A stretch of DNA of 64,000 bases from Microbacterium phyllosphaerae (GCF_017876435.1 NZ_JAGIOA010000001.1:1736001-1800000), one strand, 5' to 3'. Positions 10,001-20,137 are shown, numbered from the stretch's first letter. Numbers and translations are program-made. Notes: generated by a model not told the origin, from the sequence alone.

Positions 10001-10133
10001 GCTCGGCGTCATCGTGCTCACGACCTCCGAGCGGTCGAACGTGCTGAAGATCAAGCCGCCGCTGTGCCTGACGTTCGAGAGCGCCGATCACGTCGTCGCG
10101 ATGCTGGATCGGGTGCTCTCCGAAGGCTGGTGA
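7029..10133 (+). CDS. Fused APH-type kinase / class III PLP-dependent aminotransferase (ETNPPL/PHYKPL-like)
   Basis: This is a three-part protein of 1034 aa. Residues 1 to about 340 are a COG2334-type kinase with the catalytic loop HGDLTDDN (H202, D204) and a metal-binding D-x-G-D (VVLDLGDLGLG). A Pro/Glu/Val-rich linker leads to a middle domain (about 400-580) resembling the M23/lipoyl-like module of such fusions. From about 610 there is a class III aminotransferase with GSEAVDLG, IADEVQVGFGR and PLP lysine K876 (IAKPMGNG). Human relatives of these two enzymes, hydroxylysine kinase and ammoniophospholyases, phosphorylate an amino alcohol and eliminate phosphate and ammonia. A combined kinase plus phospho-lyase is therefore the best guess. 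The GTG start overlaps the preceding gene. Confidence 0.85.
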   Translation: MSAGAGLVRPDVSAADAAVIARERYGIEAVASELGSNQDRNFVLVEPDGSRSVLRIDNPVFGDDARDAQHQALEAYRAAGVPVPAVLPGLDGALTQRWHGFAVRRSEFADGEALVDAGYLAPIVLAEFGSLAAASVNALAGLEHPGLDREQMWDMRVAFEQITMLAPSVTDAELRSRVRTASDVAQKAMAVVADRLPVQPIHGDLTDDNVTGRRGTDSRLHPHVVLDLGDLGLGWRVAELAVCVSSMLHHEPERPLRVLDTIAAFHADAPLGRDEALAVWPLVVLRSALLVASGWRQLQIDGDNEYARERIAGEQAIFDAATAVPLVEATELVLDRLGFDAPAFEVPVVEESVVEVPVVPGPVVTAPVVAAPRVETSEADGSEEETPEREGPEEDAPPPDGDHLISPLAPLLPELDGRVVVADPGVESDALDAGRWMAHDAEAQLITAAHAQGARAAVMPYGVFRLTRTEVDTADAAATWPVETEVHVAPGPSSRMVAPVEGDLKITDGSVRITIDGGWELDLRGPDFEPTRNGRVEKGESIGRLAASFETRTLVVGLRRADAPSLPADPTAAHLVRPDRVDAWRRFTADPAPLLGLPALAQRDDSRDELHRRERIFAEAQERYYEHPPQIERGWRHHLVDTTGRSHIDMVNNVAGLGHGHPKVAEAANRQLKTLATNSRFLFRDLAEYSERLIALMPEGSGLDTVLLVNSGSEAVDLGIRLAQAATARRTVVALREAYHGWTMASDAVTTSAYDNPHALETRPDWVHVADVPNSLRGTYRGPDTADRYLADLAADLDRLNAEGRDVAAFLCESVLGNAGGVLLPDGYLAGAYELVRARGGLCIADEVQVGFGRMGSSFWGFERSGVVPDIVTIAKPMGNGFPIGGVITSRRIADSLSAQGQFFSSAGGSTLSCRVGLAVLDAMVEDDLQRNALEVGRHLAEALRGLALRHPLIGPVHGEGLYLGVELVRDRDTMEPAAAEAAAICERLRELGVIVLTTSERSNVLKIKPPLCLTFESADHVVAMLDRVLSEGW

Positions 10134-10147
10134 TCTCGGGCCGTCTT

Positions 10148-10166
10148 CGAATCCCGCGTGGATTCG
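10148..10166. promoter_or_regulatory. Inverted repeat between fusion gene and permease
   Basis: A perfect seven-base inverted repeat, CGAATCC-cgcgt-GGATTCG, lies 15 bases after the fusion gene stop and about 125 bases before the permease start. It could be a weak terminator or a repressor site. The nearby AT-rich TGTTAAATGCGCATTTCGAATC suggests the permease promoter region is here. Confidence 0.35.
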
Positions 10167-10290
10167 TCATGTTAAATGCGCATTTCGAATCAGATCAGCT
10201 CTTCCGCTGTCGAATATCTCGGGTACATACTGATGCTCAGCGCCGGACGACCCGAAGTCCGGCCCATGCGCTGTTCCCGAAGGAGTACAC

Positions 10291-11718
10291 ATGGCCACGA
10301 AGACGAAGCCGCTCGCGCAGGGTGGAGGAACCCTCAAGCGCAACCTCGGTCTCTGGGCGATCGTCGGGCTCGGACTCGGCTACATGACCCCGACCGTGGT
10401 GTTCGACACGTTCGGCATGGTGGCCCGCGACACCGACAACGTCGTCCCCGCCGCCTACCTCGTGGCGCTCGTGGTCATGGTCTTCACGGCCATCAGTTAC
10501 GGCAAGATCTCCAGCGCCATCCCGAGCGCCGGATCCGCGTACACCTACGTCCGCGAATCGATCCATCCGAACCTCGGATTCATGGTCGGCTGGACCTCGC
10601 TCATCGACTACGTGCTGCTCCCGATGGTCAACTGCCTCATCATCCGCAGCTACCTCGAGGCGCTGTTCCCCGACATCCCCGGGTGGATCTGGGTCGTGCT
10701 GTACTGCATCCTCGTGACGAGCATCATCTACATGACCATGCGCGGCACCTCGAACATGAACATGATCCTGCTCGTGTTCTCCATCGTCGTGATGGTCGTC
10801 TTCGTGGTCATGGTCGTCGCCCAGCTGATGCGCGGAGAGGGCGCTGCCACGATCGCCTCCTCTGCGGCATTCATCCACGACGGCGCGACGATCGGAGCGG
10901 TGCTCACGGGAGCCACCATCGTCTGCTTCTCCTTCATCGGCTTCGACGCCGTCACGATGTACGCCGAAGAGGCGAAGGACCCGAAGATCATGCCGAAGGC
11001 GATCCTCCTCACCGTGCTCCTCGGTGGGGCGATCTTCCTGATCGCGGGATACGTGACGCAGCTGCGCTTCCCCGATTGGAACGAGTTCGCCCCCGGCGGC
11101 GACATGCAGTACGTCGAGGACTCCACGTTGCCCATCATCGGAAACCTCGTGGGTGGCAACGTGCTGATGGCGGTGCTGACGGCCGCCGGATTCTGCGCGA
11201 CCCTCGCCTCGGGCCTCGCCTCGCACGCATCGGTCTCGCGCATGCTGCTGGTCATGGGTCGCAACAACGTGCTGCCCCAGAAGGCGTTCGGCTACATCAA
11301 CCCGCGCACACACACGCCGACCTTCAACATCGTGCTGGTCGGCGCGATCTCACTGCTCGCGATCCCGTTCACGCTCGAACTGATCGCCGCGTGGATCAAC
11401 TTCGGCGCGCTGATCGCCTTCACCTTCGTGAACATCTCGGTGATCGCGTGGTTCGCGATCCGCAAGGGACGGCGCCACACGCCTCGCGACATCTTCTCGT
11501 ACATCGTGATGCCCGGGATCGGCATGCTGCTGACGGGGCTCCTGTGGGTCAACCTGCACGCTGACGCCCTCACCGGAGGCCTCATCTGGACGGTGATCGG
11601 GCTCGTCTACCTCGCCGTGATCACGAAGGGATTCCGCAAGAAAGTGGTCGCGTTCGACGAGAACCAGGCGGTCACGGGGTACAACAAGGTCGTGAAGGTG
11701 CCGGTCGACGAGAGCTGA
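10291..11718 (+). CDS. APC-superfamily amino acid/amine permease
   Basis: This 475-aa integral membrane protein has about twelve hydrophobic segments. The APC-type first helix motif GLGYMTPTVVFDTFGM and FSFIGFDAVTMYAEEAKDP, typical of amino acid permeases, are present. AAGGAG lies seven bases before the ATG. It follows the kinase/aminotransferase fusion on the same strand after 157 bases, so it probably imports that enzyme's substrate (an amino alcohol or amino acid). This is a context inference. A bidirectional terminator separates it from gdhA. Confidence 0.85.
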   Translation: MATKTKPLAQGGGTLKRNLGLWAIVGLGLGYMTPTVVFDTFGMVARDTDNVVPAAYLVALVVMVFTAISYGKISSAIPSAGSAYTYVRESIHPNLGFMVGWTSLIDYVLLPMVNCLIIRSYLEALFPDIPGWIWVVLYCILVTSIIYMTMRGTSNMNMILLVFSIVVMVVFVVMVVAQLMRGEGAATIASSAAFIHDGATIGAVLTGATIVCFSFIGFDAVTMYAEEAKDPKIMPKAILLTVLLGGAIFLIAGYVTQLRFPDWNEFAPGGDMQYVEDSTLPIIGNLVGGNVLMAVLTAAGFCATLASGLASHASVSRMLLVMGRNNVLPQKAFGYINPRTHTPTFNIVLVGAISLLAIPFTLELIAAWINFGALIAFTFVNISVIAWFAIRKGRRHTPRDIFSYIVMPGIGMLLTGLLWVNLHADALTGGLIWTVIGLVYLAVITKGFRKKVVAFDENQAVTGYNKVVKVPVDES

Positions 11719-11744
11719 TCCCCGCACGCACAGAAGACGGATGC

Positions 11745-11781
11745 AGAAGAGCCGCCCACCCGAAAGGGAGGCGGCTCTTCT
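11745..11781. terminator. Bidirectional intrinsic terminator (permease / gdhA)
   Basis: A perfect 12-bp stem, AGAAGAGCCGCC paired with GGCGGCTCTTCT around a 13-base loop, lies between the convergent permease and gdhA genes. Confidence 0.85.
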
Positions 11782-11809
11782 GTCGTCTCGGGACGCGGGC
11801 GACGACGGG

Positions 11810-13264
<1,455 letters not shown>

Positions 13265-13329
13265 CTAGCGGGCACGCCGAGGTGAGGACTCTCACACCGG
13301 AATGCAGTCGATCGCGACGACGGGGCGGG

Positions 13330-16059
13330 TCACCCGGTGTTCTGCAGGCCGGCGGCGACACCGCTGACGGACAGCAGCAGCAGTCGCTTCTGCTCGTCCT
13401 CCGCACCGGATCCCGTCGCCTCCGCAGGGTCACGCAGCGCGCGCAGGGCACGCAGCTGCAGCAGCGAGAGGGCATCGACGTAGGGCGTGCGGAGCTGCAC
13501 GGCGCGCTGCAGGATCGGCTTGTTCTCGAGCAGCCCGACACCGCCGGTGAGGCGGATCACCCATTCGCGGGTGAGCGTCATCTCATCGAGCACCAGCTGG
13601 GCGAGATCGTCGCGATCGCCCAGGGCGAGGTACTGGCGAGCGATGCGCTCATCGGTCTTCGCGAGGCTCATCGCGACGTTGTCGATCATCGTGCGCAGCA
13701 GCGGCCACTCGCGATACGCCTCGATGAGACGCGCCTCGTCGCCGACGGCGGCCAGTGCGGTGCCGAGACCGAACCACCCGGCGAGGTTGATGCGCGCCTG
13801 CGTCCACGCGAACACCCACGGGATCGCGCGGAGGTCTTCGAGCGACTCGACCGACAGGCCTCGTCGTGCGGGGCGCGAGCCCAGCGCGAGCAGACCGATC
13901 TCCTCCATGGGCGTCACGGTCGCGAACCAGGGGGCGAAGCCCTCGGCCTTGACGAGCGAGAAGAAGCGCTCGCGCGAGGAGCGGTCCATCACCGAGGCGA
14001 TGTCGGCGAACCGGGCGGCGGAGTCGCTCGTGTGCTTCTCGACGGTCGGCGACGACGCGAGCAGGGTCGCCGCGGCGACCTGGTCGATGTGACGCATCGC
14101 GATCGCCGGCTCGCCGTAGCGGGCGAAGATGACCTCGCCCTGCTCGGTGAGCTTGAAGCGACCGTCGACCGAGTGCGGCGGCTGCGCGAGGATCGCCGAG
14201 TTGGCGGGTCCGCCACCTCGGCCGAGGGCGCCGCCGCGGCCGTGGAACAGCGTCAGCTCGATGTCCGACTCCTGTGCCCACAGCGCGATCTTCTCCTGCG
14301 CCTCGTACAGAGCGAGGTTGGCGGCGACGGGGCCGACGTCCTTCGACGAGTCGGAGTATCCGAGCATGACCTCGAGCCGGTTGCCGGTGGCGGCCATCCG
14401 CTCCCGGAACTCGGGGAAGGTCACCGCCTCGGCGAGGATCTCGGGTGCGGCCTGCAGGTCGGCGAACGTCTCGAACAGCGGCACGACATCGAGCACGGGA
14501 GCGTCGTCGCCGAGTGCGTGCCGTGCGAGCGCGTACACGTTCGCGAGGTCGGAGGCGGCCTGCGTGAACGACACGACGTATCGGCCGGCGGCGCGGAGGC
14601 CGCGGTCGCGCTGGATCTCGGCGATCGCGCGGAAGACCTCGAGCACCTCCTCGGTCTGCGCGCTGATGGGCTCGCCGCTCGACAGCTCGGCGAGAGCCTT
14701 CGCGTGCACCTGCGAGTGCTGACGCACCTCGAGCTCGGTGAGGTGGAAGCCATACGTCTCCACCTGCCAGATCAGGTGCTGCACCCCGCCGAAGGCGTGG
14801 CGCTTCGCTCCGGCATCCGACAGAGACGCCTGCACGGCGCGCAGGTCGGCGAGGAGCTCTTCGGGGCGGCTGTACCGCTGCTCGTCTCCTCGACGGGTCG
14901 CGGCGACGCGGTGGGCGAGCGCGAGCAGCACCCGGCGGTGCGGCTCGCCGGGGGAGCGGGCACCCAGCTCTTCGGCGGCGCGCGGATCCGCGGCGGCGAA
15001 TGCCTCCCAGATGGCCGAGACCGCCGCGCTCGCGGGGGTGTCCTCGGCGTCGAGGGTGAGGGTGCGGCCGATGCGCTCGAGCGCACGCTCGAGGCCGCGG
15101 AGCACGTGGTCCGAGGCGATCTGCGAGGCCTCGCGCGTCACGGATGCCGTGACGAACGGGTTTCCGTCGCGGTCGCCGCCGACCCAGGATCCGATGCGCA
15201 CGAATGCGGGCACCACGGGGGGCGTCGAACCGGAGTCGTCACCGCGCAGCGCGTCGTCGATACGGCGGTAGACATGGGGGACCGTCGTGAACAGCGTCTC
15301 GTCGAACACGCCCATGACCGTGCGCACCTCGTCGGTCGGAGACGGCTTCTCGGCGCGCAGCGGCGCGGTGCGCCAGAGGGTGTCGATCTCCTCCAGCATC
15401 CGACGACGAGCGCGGTGCTCCTCGGAGCCCCCCTCGCTCGCCGCGTCGTGCTGGGTGAGCAGCTCGGACAGGCGGCGGATGCTCGACGACACGGCCCGGC
15501 GCCGGGCCTCGGTCGGGTGAGCGGTGAAGACCGGGTGGAAGCGCAGCCCCTCCAGGCGGCGGCGCGCCTCGTCATCGCCGACCTCGGTCTTCAGCCGGGC
15601 GTACGCCGTGGCGACCGTGTCGGCGGCATCCTCGCGGCCGGGCTGTCCGGCGCGCTCGCGCAGGACGCGCACGCGCTGGTGCTCCTCGGCGAGGTTGACG
15701 AGGTGGAAGTAGCACGTGAACGCACGAGCCACCTCGTCGGCGCGGGCGATGCTGAACGACTCGGCGATGGCGGCCGCACGCTCGAACGCGTCGGACGTCT
15801 CCTCGTCGTAGGCCTGGATGGTGGCGAGGCGCAGACGCTCGACGTCCTCGAAGAGATCGTCGCCGCCCGCCTCTCGCAGTACCTGGCCGAGGAGGGCGCC
15901 GAGCATTCTCACATCGGAGCGCATCGCGTCGGGAATGCCGCGGCCCGCTTCGAAACGGCCGATGATGCGGATGGCCGAGGTGTCGGTGGGCTCGGGGAAG
16001 GCGTGTTCGGGGGTCACCGTTCGAGAGTATCCCGGCTCGGGGTGGTGCTCTGAACTCAT
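13330..16059 (-). CDS. ppc: Phosphoenolpyruvate carboxylase
   Basis: This enzyme carboxylates PEP to oxaloacetate and refills the TCA cycle. It is 909 aa from the chosen ATG. Signatures include VFTAHPTEARRR with the catalytic histidine, GGDRDGNPFVT, GYSDSSKDVGP, FHGRGGALGRGGGP, and the invariant C-terminal QNTG. The start is uncertain: ATG at 16059 has no clear ribosome-binding site, and GTG at 16017 would remove 14 residues. A longer open frame runs upstream but overlaps nhaA and is unlikely to be coding. It is divergent from nhaA with 46 bases between starts. Confidence 0.95.
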   Translation of the reverse strand: MSSEHHPEPGYSRTVTPEHAFPEPTDTSAIRIIGRFEAGRGIPDAMRSDVRMLGALLGQVLREAGGDDLFEDVERLRLATIQAYDEETSDAFERAAAIAESFSIARADEVARAFTCYFHLVNLAEEHQRVRVLRERAGQPGREDAADTVATAYARLKTEVGDDEARRRLEGLRFHPVFTAHPTEARRRAVSSSIRRLSELLTQHDAASEGGSEEHRARRRMLEEIDTLWRTAPLRAEKPSPTDEVRTVMGVFDETLFTTVPHVYRRIDDALRGDDSGSTPPVVPAFVRIGSWVGGDRDGNPFVTASVTREASQIASDHVLRGLERALERIGRTLTLDAEDTPASAAVSAIWEAFAAADPRAAEELGARSPGEPHRRVLLALAHRVAATRRGDEQRYSRPEELLADLRAVQASLSDAGAKRHAFGGVQHLIWQVETYGFHLTELEVRQHSQVHAKALAELSSGEPISAQTEEVLEVFRAIAEIQRDRGLRAAGRYVVSFTQAASDLANVYALARHALGDDAPVLDVVPLFETFADLQAAPEILAEAVTFPEFRERMAATGNRLEVMLGYSDSSKDVGPVAANLALYEAQEKIALWAQESDIELTLFHGRGGALGRGGGPANSAILAQPPHSVDGRFKLTEQGEVIFARYGEPAIAMRHIDQVAAATLLASSPTVEKHTSDSAARFADIASVMDRSSRERFFSLVKAEGFAPWFATVTPMEEIGLLALGSRPARRGLSVESLEDLRAIPWVFAWTQARINLAGWFGLGTALAAVGDEARLIEAYREWPLLRTMIDNVAMSLAKTDERIARQYLALGDRDDLAQLVLDEMTLTREWVIRLTGGVGLLENKPILQRAVQLRTPYVDALSLLQLRALRALRDPAEATGSGAEDEQKRLLLLSVSGVAAGLQNTG

Positions 16060-16105
16060 GACGATGAGAGACAGCGGCGATGCCCCGCGAACTACCATGG
16101 AGGCG

Positions 16106-17272
16106 ATGCGTATCTCCGCGAACCCCCTCCGCAGCCAGCAGTTCCCGGCTGTCCTCCTTCTCGTCGCGGCCGGGCTCGGTCTCCTCCTGGCGAATCTCCC
16201 CACCCATGACGCGCTCGCCGCTGTCCTCGACTTCCACATCGCGGTGCCGGGCACGTCGCTCGATCTCTCGATCGAGCACTGGGTGTCGGACGGTCTGCTC
16301 GCGGTGTTCTTCCTCGTCGTGGCGATCGAACTCCGCCACGAACTGACGCACGGAGAGCTCGACTCCCCGCGCAAGGCCGTGCAGCCTGCGATCGCCGCCG
16401 CGGGTGGTGTGCTGGTGCCGATCGCGGTCTACCTGCTCATCGCGGGCGACTCGGCGACGGCGACCGGCTGGCCGATCCCCACCGCGACCGACATCGCCTT
16501 CGCACTCGGCGTGCTCGCGGTCTTCGGGCGTGGGCTGCCGCCGACCGTGCGCGTGTTCCTCCTGGCGCTGGCGATCCTCGACGACATCATCGGCATCATC
16601 TTCATCGCGGTCCTGTTCGCTCATGACGTGCAGTGGCTGCTGCTGGCGCTCGCCGTGGTCGCGGTCGCGGTGTTCTGGCTGCTCAGTCGGCTGCTCCATG
16701 CCAAGGGCCATGCGGCCATCGCCGTCGCGATGGTCGTCGTCGGCCTCCTCGCCTGGGGACTCGTCGCCGCATCCGGCATCCACGCGACGATCGCCGGCGT
16801 GATGCTCGGACTCGTGATGTCGCCGGTTCCCGCGGCGCGCACCCGACACGCCCTCGAACCCACCGTCAACGGCGTGATCCTGCCCGTCTTCGCCTTCGTC
16901 GCGGCTTTCGTCGTGATCCCCGATCTCGCGCTCTCCGAGCTCTCGCCGGCGTTCTGGGGGATCGTGGTCGCACTCCCTGTCGGCAAGATCCTCGGCATCT
17001 CGCTGTTCGGGTGGCTGGCGATGCGCATCCGTCCCCGTGGCGCCGCTCCTGCGCTGCCGTTCGGAGACATCCTGGCCGCCGGTGCTCTGGGCGGAATCGG
17101 GTTCACGGTCTCGCTGCTCCTGGCGAACCTCGCCTTCGCGTCCGATGCCGGCATCCGCGATCAGGCGATCCTCGGCGTGCTCGTCGGGTCGCTGCTGGCG
17201 CTCGTGCTCTCCGCCGTGATCGTGTCGCTTCGCGCACGCTCGTACCGTCGGCTGAACGCCGCGACATCCTGA
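16106..17272 (+). CDS. nhaA: Na+/H+ antiporter NhaA
   Basis: NhaA exports sodium in exchange for protons across the cytoplasmic membrane. The 388-aa length equals that of the E. coli protein. The transport-site motifs are visible: PTATDIAFALGVL (unwound helix IV aspartate) and LAILDDIIGIIFI (the paired aspartates of helix V), with GIHATIAGVMLG in the middle and GGIGFTVSLLLANLAF near the C-terminus. The ATG at 16106 has TACCAT ending seven bases upstream, fitting a leaderless start. An in-frame ATG nine bases earlier is less likely. Confidence 0.95.
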   Translation: MRISANPLRSQQFPAVLLLVAAGLGLLLANLPTHDALAAVLDFHIAVPGTSLDLSIEHWVSDGLLAVFFLVVAIELRHELTHGELDSPRKAVQPAIAAAGGVLVPIAVYLLIAGDSATATGWPIPTATDIAFALGVLAVFGRGLPPTVRVFLLALAILDDIIGIIFIAVLFAHDVQWLLLALAVVAVAVFWLLSRLLHAKGHAAIAVAMVVVGLLAWGLVAASGIHATIAGVMLGLVMSPVPAARTRHALEPTVNGVILPVFAFVAAFVVIPDLALSELSPAFWGIVVALPVGKILGISLFGWLAMRIRPRGAAPALPFGDILAAGALGGIGFTVSLLLANLAFASDAGIRDQAILGVLVGSLLALVLSAVIVSLRARSYRRLNAATS

Positions 17273-17291
17273 CCGCGTTCGAGGAGGAACA

Positions 17292-17951
17292 GTGACCGAA
17301 GAGCAGGATCGCGACCCGCTGCGGGCGGCGGCCGAGACCATGCGCGAGGTGCGCGAACGGTGCGTCTGGTCGCAGCAGATCACCCACCGCGACCTCGTGC
17401 CGTACCTGATCGAGGAGTCGCACGAGGTCATCGACGCCGTCGAGAGCGGCACGCGAGCCGACCTGCGTGAAGAGCTCGGCGACCTGCTCTGGCAGGTGCT
17501 GTTCCATGCGGCCATCGCCGCACAGGACCCCGACGACCCGTTCGACATCGACGACGTCGCCGACACCCTGACCGAGAAGATGGTCCGCCGGCACCCCCAC
17601 GTGTTCTCCGGGGAGGTCGCGACCACCCCCGATGAGGTGCTCGTGCACTGGAACGCCGCGAAGGCGGCGGAGAAGCGCGCGAGGCGGAGTGTTCTCGACG
17701 GCGTTCCTCGAGGGATGCCTGCACTCGCACTCGCGCAGAAGATCGTCGGACGAGCCGCAGGGGCAGGCGTGGAGGTCGCGGGCCCGTCCGGCGGCACCGC
17801 GACCGCACCTGAGACAGAGGCGGAGCTCGGCGACGCTCTGCTCGAGCTCGTCGCGGTCGCTCGCGCCGAGGGGTGGGACGCCGAGCGCGCGCTCCGCGAG
17901 CGGCTCCGAGGACTCGAAGCCGACGTGCGCGACGCCGAATCCGGAGCCTGA
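17292..17951 (+). CDS. mazG: MazG-family nucleoside triphosphate pyrophosphohydrolase
   Basis: MazG hydrolyses (d)NTPs, including damaged or stress-related nucleotides, to monophosphates and pyrophosphate. The 219-aa protein has the MazG metal-binding helices: EESHEVIDAV followed by REELGDLLWQVLFHA. A second, degenerate half follows (TEAELGDALLELVAVARAEG), as in longer two-domain MazG proteins. The GTG start has GGAGG five bases upstream. It lies 19 bases after nhaA on the same strand and could be cotranscribed with it. Confidence 0.9.
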   Translation: MTEEQDRDPLRAAAETMREVRERCVWSQQITHRDLVPYLIEESHEVIDAVESGTRADLREELGDLLWQVLFHAAIAAQDPDDPFDIDDVADTLTEKMVRRHPHVFSGEVATTPDEVLVHWNAAKAAEKRARRSVLDGVPRGMPALALAQKIVGRAAGAGVEVAGPSGGTATAPETEAELGDALLELVAVARAEGWDAERALRERLRGLEADVRDAESGA

Positions 17952-17989
17952 CGCCACAGGCCGCCCCGCCGACCTGGAAAGATGGAGGC

Positions 17990-19267
17990 GTGGCTACTGT
18001 GAACCCGCCGCGCGGCATGCGCGACATCCTCCCCGCCGACAAGGCCCGCCGTGAGCGCGTCCTCTCCGTCATCCGCGATCGCTACCGGTCGCACGGATTC
18101 GACGAGATCGAGACGCCCGCACTCGAGGAGTACTCGCGCCTGCACGCCGGCATCGGCGGCGACAACGAGAAGCTCGCCTACAACGTGCTGCGCCGGGGGC
18201 TCGACGCCGACGCGATCCGCCAGGCCGCCGACGACCAGGGCGCCCTGGCCGACCTCGGGCTCCGCTACGACCTCACCGTTCCGCTCGCGCGCTTCTACGC
18301 GAGCAACCGCGGGCAGCTGCCCGGTGTCTTCCGGGCCATCCAGATCGGCCCGGTGTGGCGTGCCGAGCGTCCGCAGAAGGGCCGCTACCGCCAGTTCGTG
18401 CAGTGCGACATCGACATCATCGGCGATGACTCGTCGAGGGCAGAGGCCGAGCTCATGGTCGCCTCGCTCGACGCCGTCGACGCGCTCGGTCTCGAGGGGG
18501 CGAGCGTGCGCATCAACGACCGGCGCGCGCTCGACTGGATGCTCGACAGCTTCGGCTTCGTCGCTGACGAGCGCCCCGGCGTGCTGATCACGATCGACAA
18601 GCTCGACAAGATCGGGCCCGAGGGGGTGGCCGCGGAGCTGCGCGAACGCGGCGCCGCTGCCTCCGCCGTCGACGCCTTCGAGTCGTTCCTGCGTCGCCCG
18701 CAGACGATGGAGTACAACCCGTTCGGTGAACGGCAGATCCGCAAGGCGCTGCCCGATGACGCACCCGACGAGATCGTCGGACACCTCGTCGGCATCGGCG
18801 AGGCCGTGGCGGCCGGTCGTGGCGCGACGGACATCCCGCTCGTCTTCGATCCGTTCCTCGTGCGCGGCATGGGCTACTACACCGGCACGATCTTCGAGCT
18901 CGCGCACCCTTCGGTGTCGTACTCGCTGGGCGGCGGAGGTCGCTACGACGGCATGATCGGGCGATTCCTCGGCCAGCAGGTGCCGGCTGTCGGGTTCTCC
19001 CTCGGCTTCGAGCGCCTGGTCGACCTCGTGACGGCGGGAGTGGACGCAGGCGAGCGGGCGGTCGTGCTCATCCACGACGCCGACGTTCCGGTGGTCGAGC
19101 TCGTGACCCACAAGGCCGCACTCGTGGCATCCGGTGCCAGGGTGCGGTTGGAGCGACGCACGAAGAACGTCAAGGCGCTGCTCGAGCGCTCGGCCGCCGA
19201 CGGGTACACGGAGTTCGCAATGGTCTCGGCCGGTGCCGCGCAGCTGGAGCTCAAGCCCCTGTCCTGA
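17990..19267 (+). CDS. hisS: Histidyl-tRNA synthetase
   Basis: HisRS charges tRNA-His. The 425-aa class II synthetase begins with the PPRGMRDILP motif and has LGLRYDLTVPLAR (motif 2 region), FRAIQIGPVWRAERPQKGRYRQF, the HisRS-specific LVRGMGYYTGTIFE, GGGGRYDGM, and the C-terminal anticodon-binding segment RRTKNVKALLERSAADG. The sequence is closer to the PPRGMRD type than to the APKGVPDY type of other actinobacteria. The start GTG at 17990 has AAAGAT six bases upstream, a weak -10 for a leaderless start. GTG at 17999, with GGAGG ten bases away, is an alternative. Confidence 0.94.
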   Translation: MATVNPPRGMRDILPADKARRERVLSVIRDRYRSHGFDEIETPALEEYSRLHAGIGGDNEKLAYNVLRRGLDADAIRQAADDQGALADLGLRYDLTVPLARFYASNRGQLPGVFRAIQIGPVWRAERPQKGRYRQFVQCDIDIIGDDSSRAEAELMVASLDAVDALGLEGASVRINDRRALDWMLDSFGFVADERPGVLITIDKLDKIGPEGVAAELRERGAAASAVDAFESFLRRPQTMEYNPFGERQIRKALPDDAPDEIVGHLVGIGEAVAAGRGATDIPLVFDPFLVRGMGYYTGTIFELAHPSVSYSLGGGGRYDGMIGRFLGQQVPAVGFSLGFERLVDLVTAGVDAGERAVVLIHDADVPVVELVTHKAALVASGARVRLERRTKNVKALLERSAADGYTEFAMVSAGAAQLELKPLS

Positions 19268-19327
19268 GGCCCCGGCTCGCCGGGTGCCGTTCACGCGGCG
19301 TTCACGCCGGTCCGGTCGAATCGGCAC

Positions 19328-20137
19328 ATGAGACGACAGCATCTCGTCGCCTTCGCAGGGGTCGGTGTCGCCGCGATGGCGGTGGCAGCCGGCATGCGAT
19401 CCGTCCTCTCGCATCAGGCGGCCATCGCTCGCCGACGCATCGGCAAGCCGCTCGGCGAGCACTCACTCGACAGCGACCGACTGTGGCGTCCGTCGCTCGG
19501 CGGTGATCCGATCGAGCTGCTCGTGCTCGGCGATTCGCTCGCGGCGGGTCTCGGCGCCGAGCGGCGCAAGCAGACTCTCGGCGGTCGCCTCGCCAAGGGC
19601 CTCGCCCGACGGCTGGGGCGGCCCGTCCATCTGCGCACCGCAGCGATCGTCGGCTCGGAGTCACCGGACCTCCCGGCCCAGCTCACAGACCTTCCCGAGG
19701 ACTACGCGCCGCACGTGGCCGTGATCGTGGTGGGCGGCAACGACGTCACTCACCGGATCGCGGTCGCGGTCTCGACGCAGCACCTGCGCGATGCGATCCT
19801 GTGTCTGCGCCGTCGCGGCACCGAGGTCGTGGTCGGAACCTGCCCCGATCTCGGCGCGCTGCGGCCCGTGCCGCAGCCGCTGCGCCGCCTGGTGTCCAGC
19901 ATGTCGCGTCGGCTCGCCGAGGCGCAGACCGAGACGGCGCTGGCCGCGGGGGCACACCCCGTCGATCTCCGTCGTGCCGTCGGGCCGATGTTCTTCGACG
20001 ATCCGGATGCGATGTTCAGCATGGATCGCTTCCATCCGAGTCCTCTGGGCTACCGACGTACGGCCGAGGCGCTGCTTCCGACCGTCTGCCTCGCCGCGGA
20101 GGCCGCGCTCAGCTCGCGTCTTCAGGCGCAGCGCTGA
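19328..20137 (+). CDS. SGNH/GDSL-family hydrolase
   Basis: This 269-aa esterase/lipase-fold protein has an N-terminal hydrophobic stretch (about residues 8-25) that could be a signal anchor. The SGNH blocks are complete: LVLGDSLAAGLG (Ser, block I), VIVVGGNDVTH (Gly/Asn, block III) and MDRFHPSPLGY (Asp and His, block V). It probably acts on an acyl ester at the cell surface. The substrate is unknown. Its last 29 bases overlap the convergent VOC gene. A small GC hairpin, CCCGGC-tc-GCCGGG near 19272, could end hisS transcription. Confidence 0.85.
   Translation: MRRQHLVAFAGVGVAAMAVAAGMRSVLSHQAAIARRRIGKPLGEHSLDSDRLWRPSLGGDPIELLVLGDSLAAGLGAERRKQTLGGRLAKGLARRLGRPVHLRTAAIVGSESPDLPAQLTDLPEDYAPHVAVIVVGGNDVTHRIAVAVSTQHLRDAILCLRRRGTEVVVGTCPDLGALRPVPQPLRRLVSSMSRRLAEAQTETALAAGAHPVDLRRAVGPMFFDDPDAMFSMDRFHPSPLGYRRTAEALLPTVCLAAEAALSSRLQAQR

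Noticed and set aside
19288..19310. Direct repeat GTTCACGC twice before the SGNH gene
   Set aside because: Two short GC-rich copies with no further symmetry. This is within chance for the composition.
15572..19462. 1296-codon minus-strand open frame across nhaA, mazG and hisS
   Set aside because: It overlaps three well-supported genes on the other strand. Stop-free runs are expected at this GC content.
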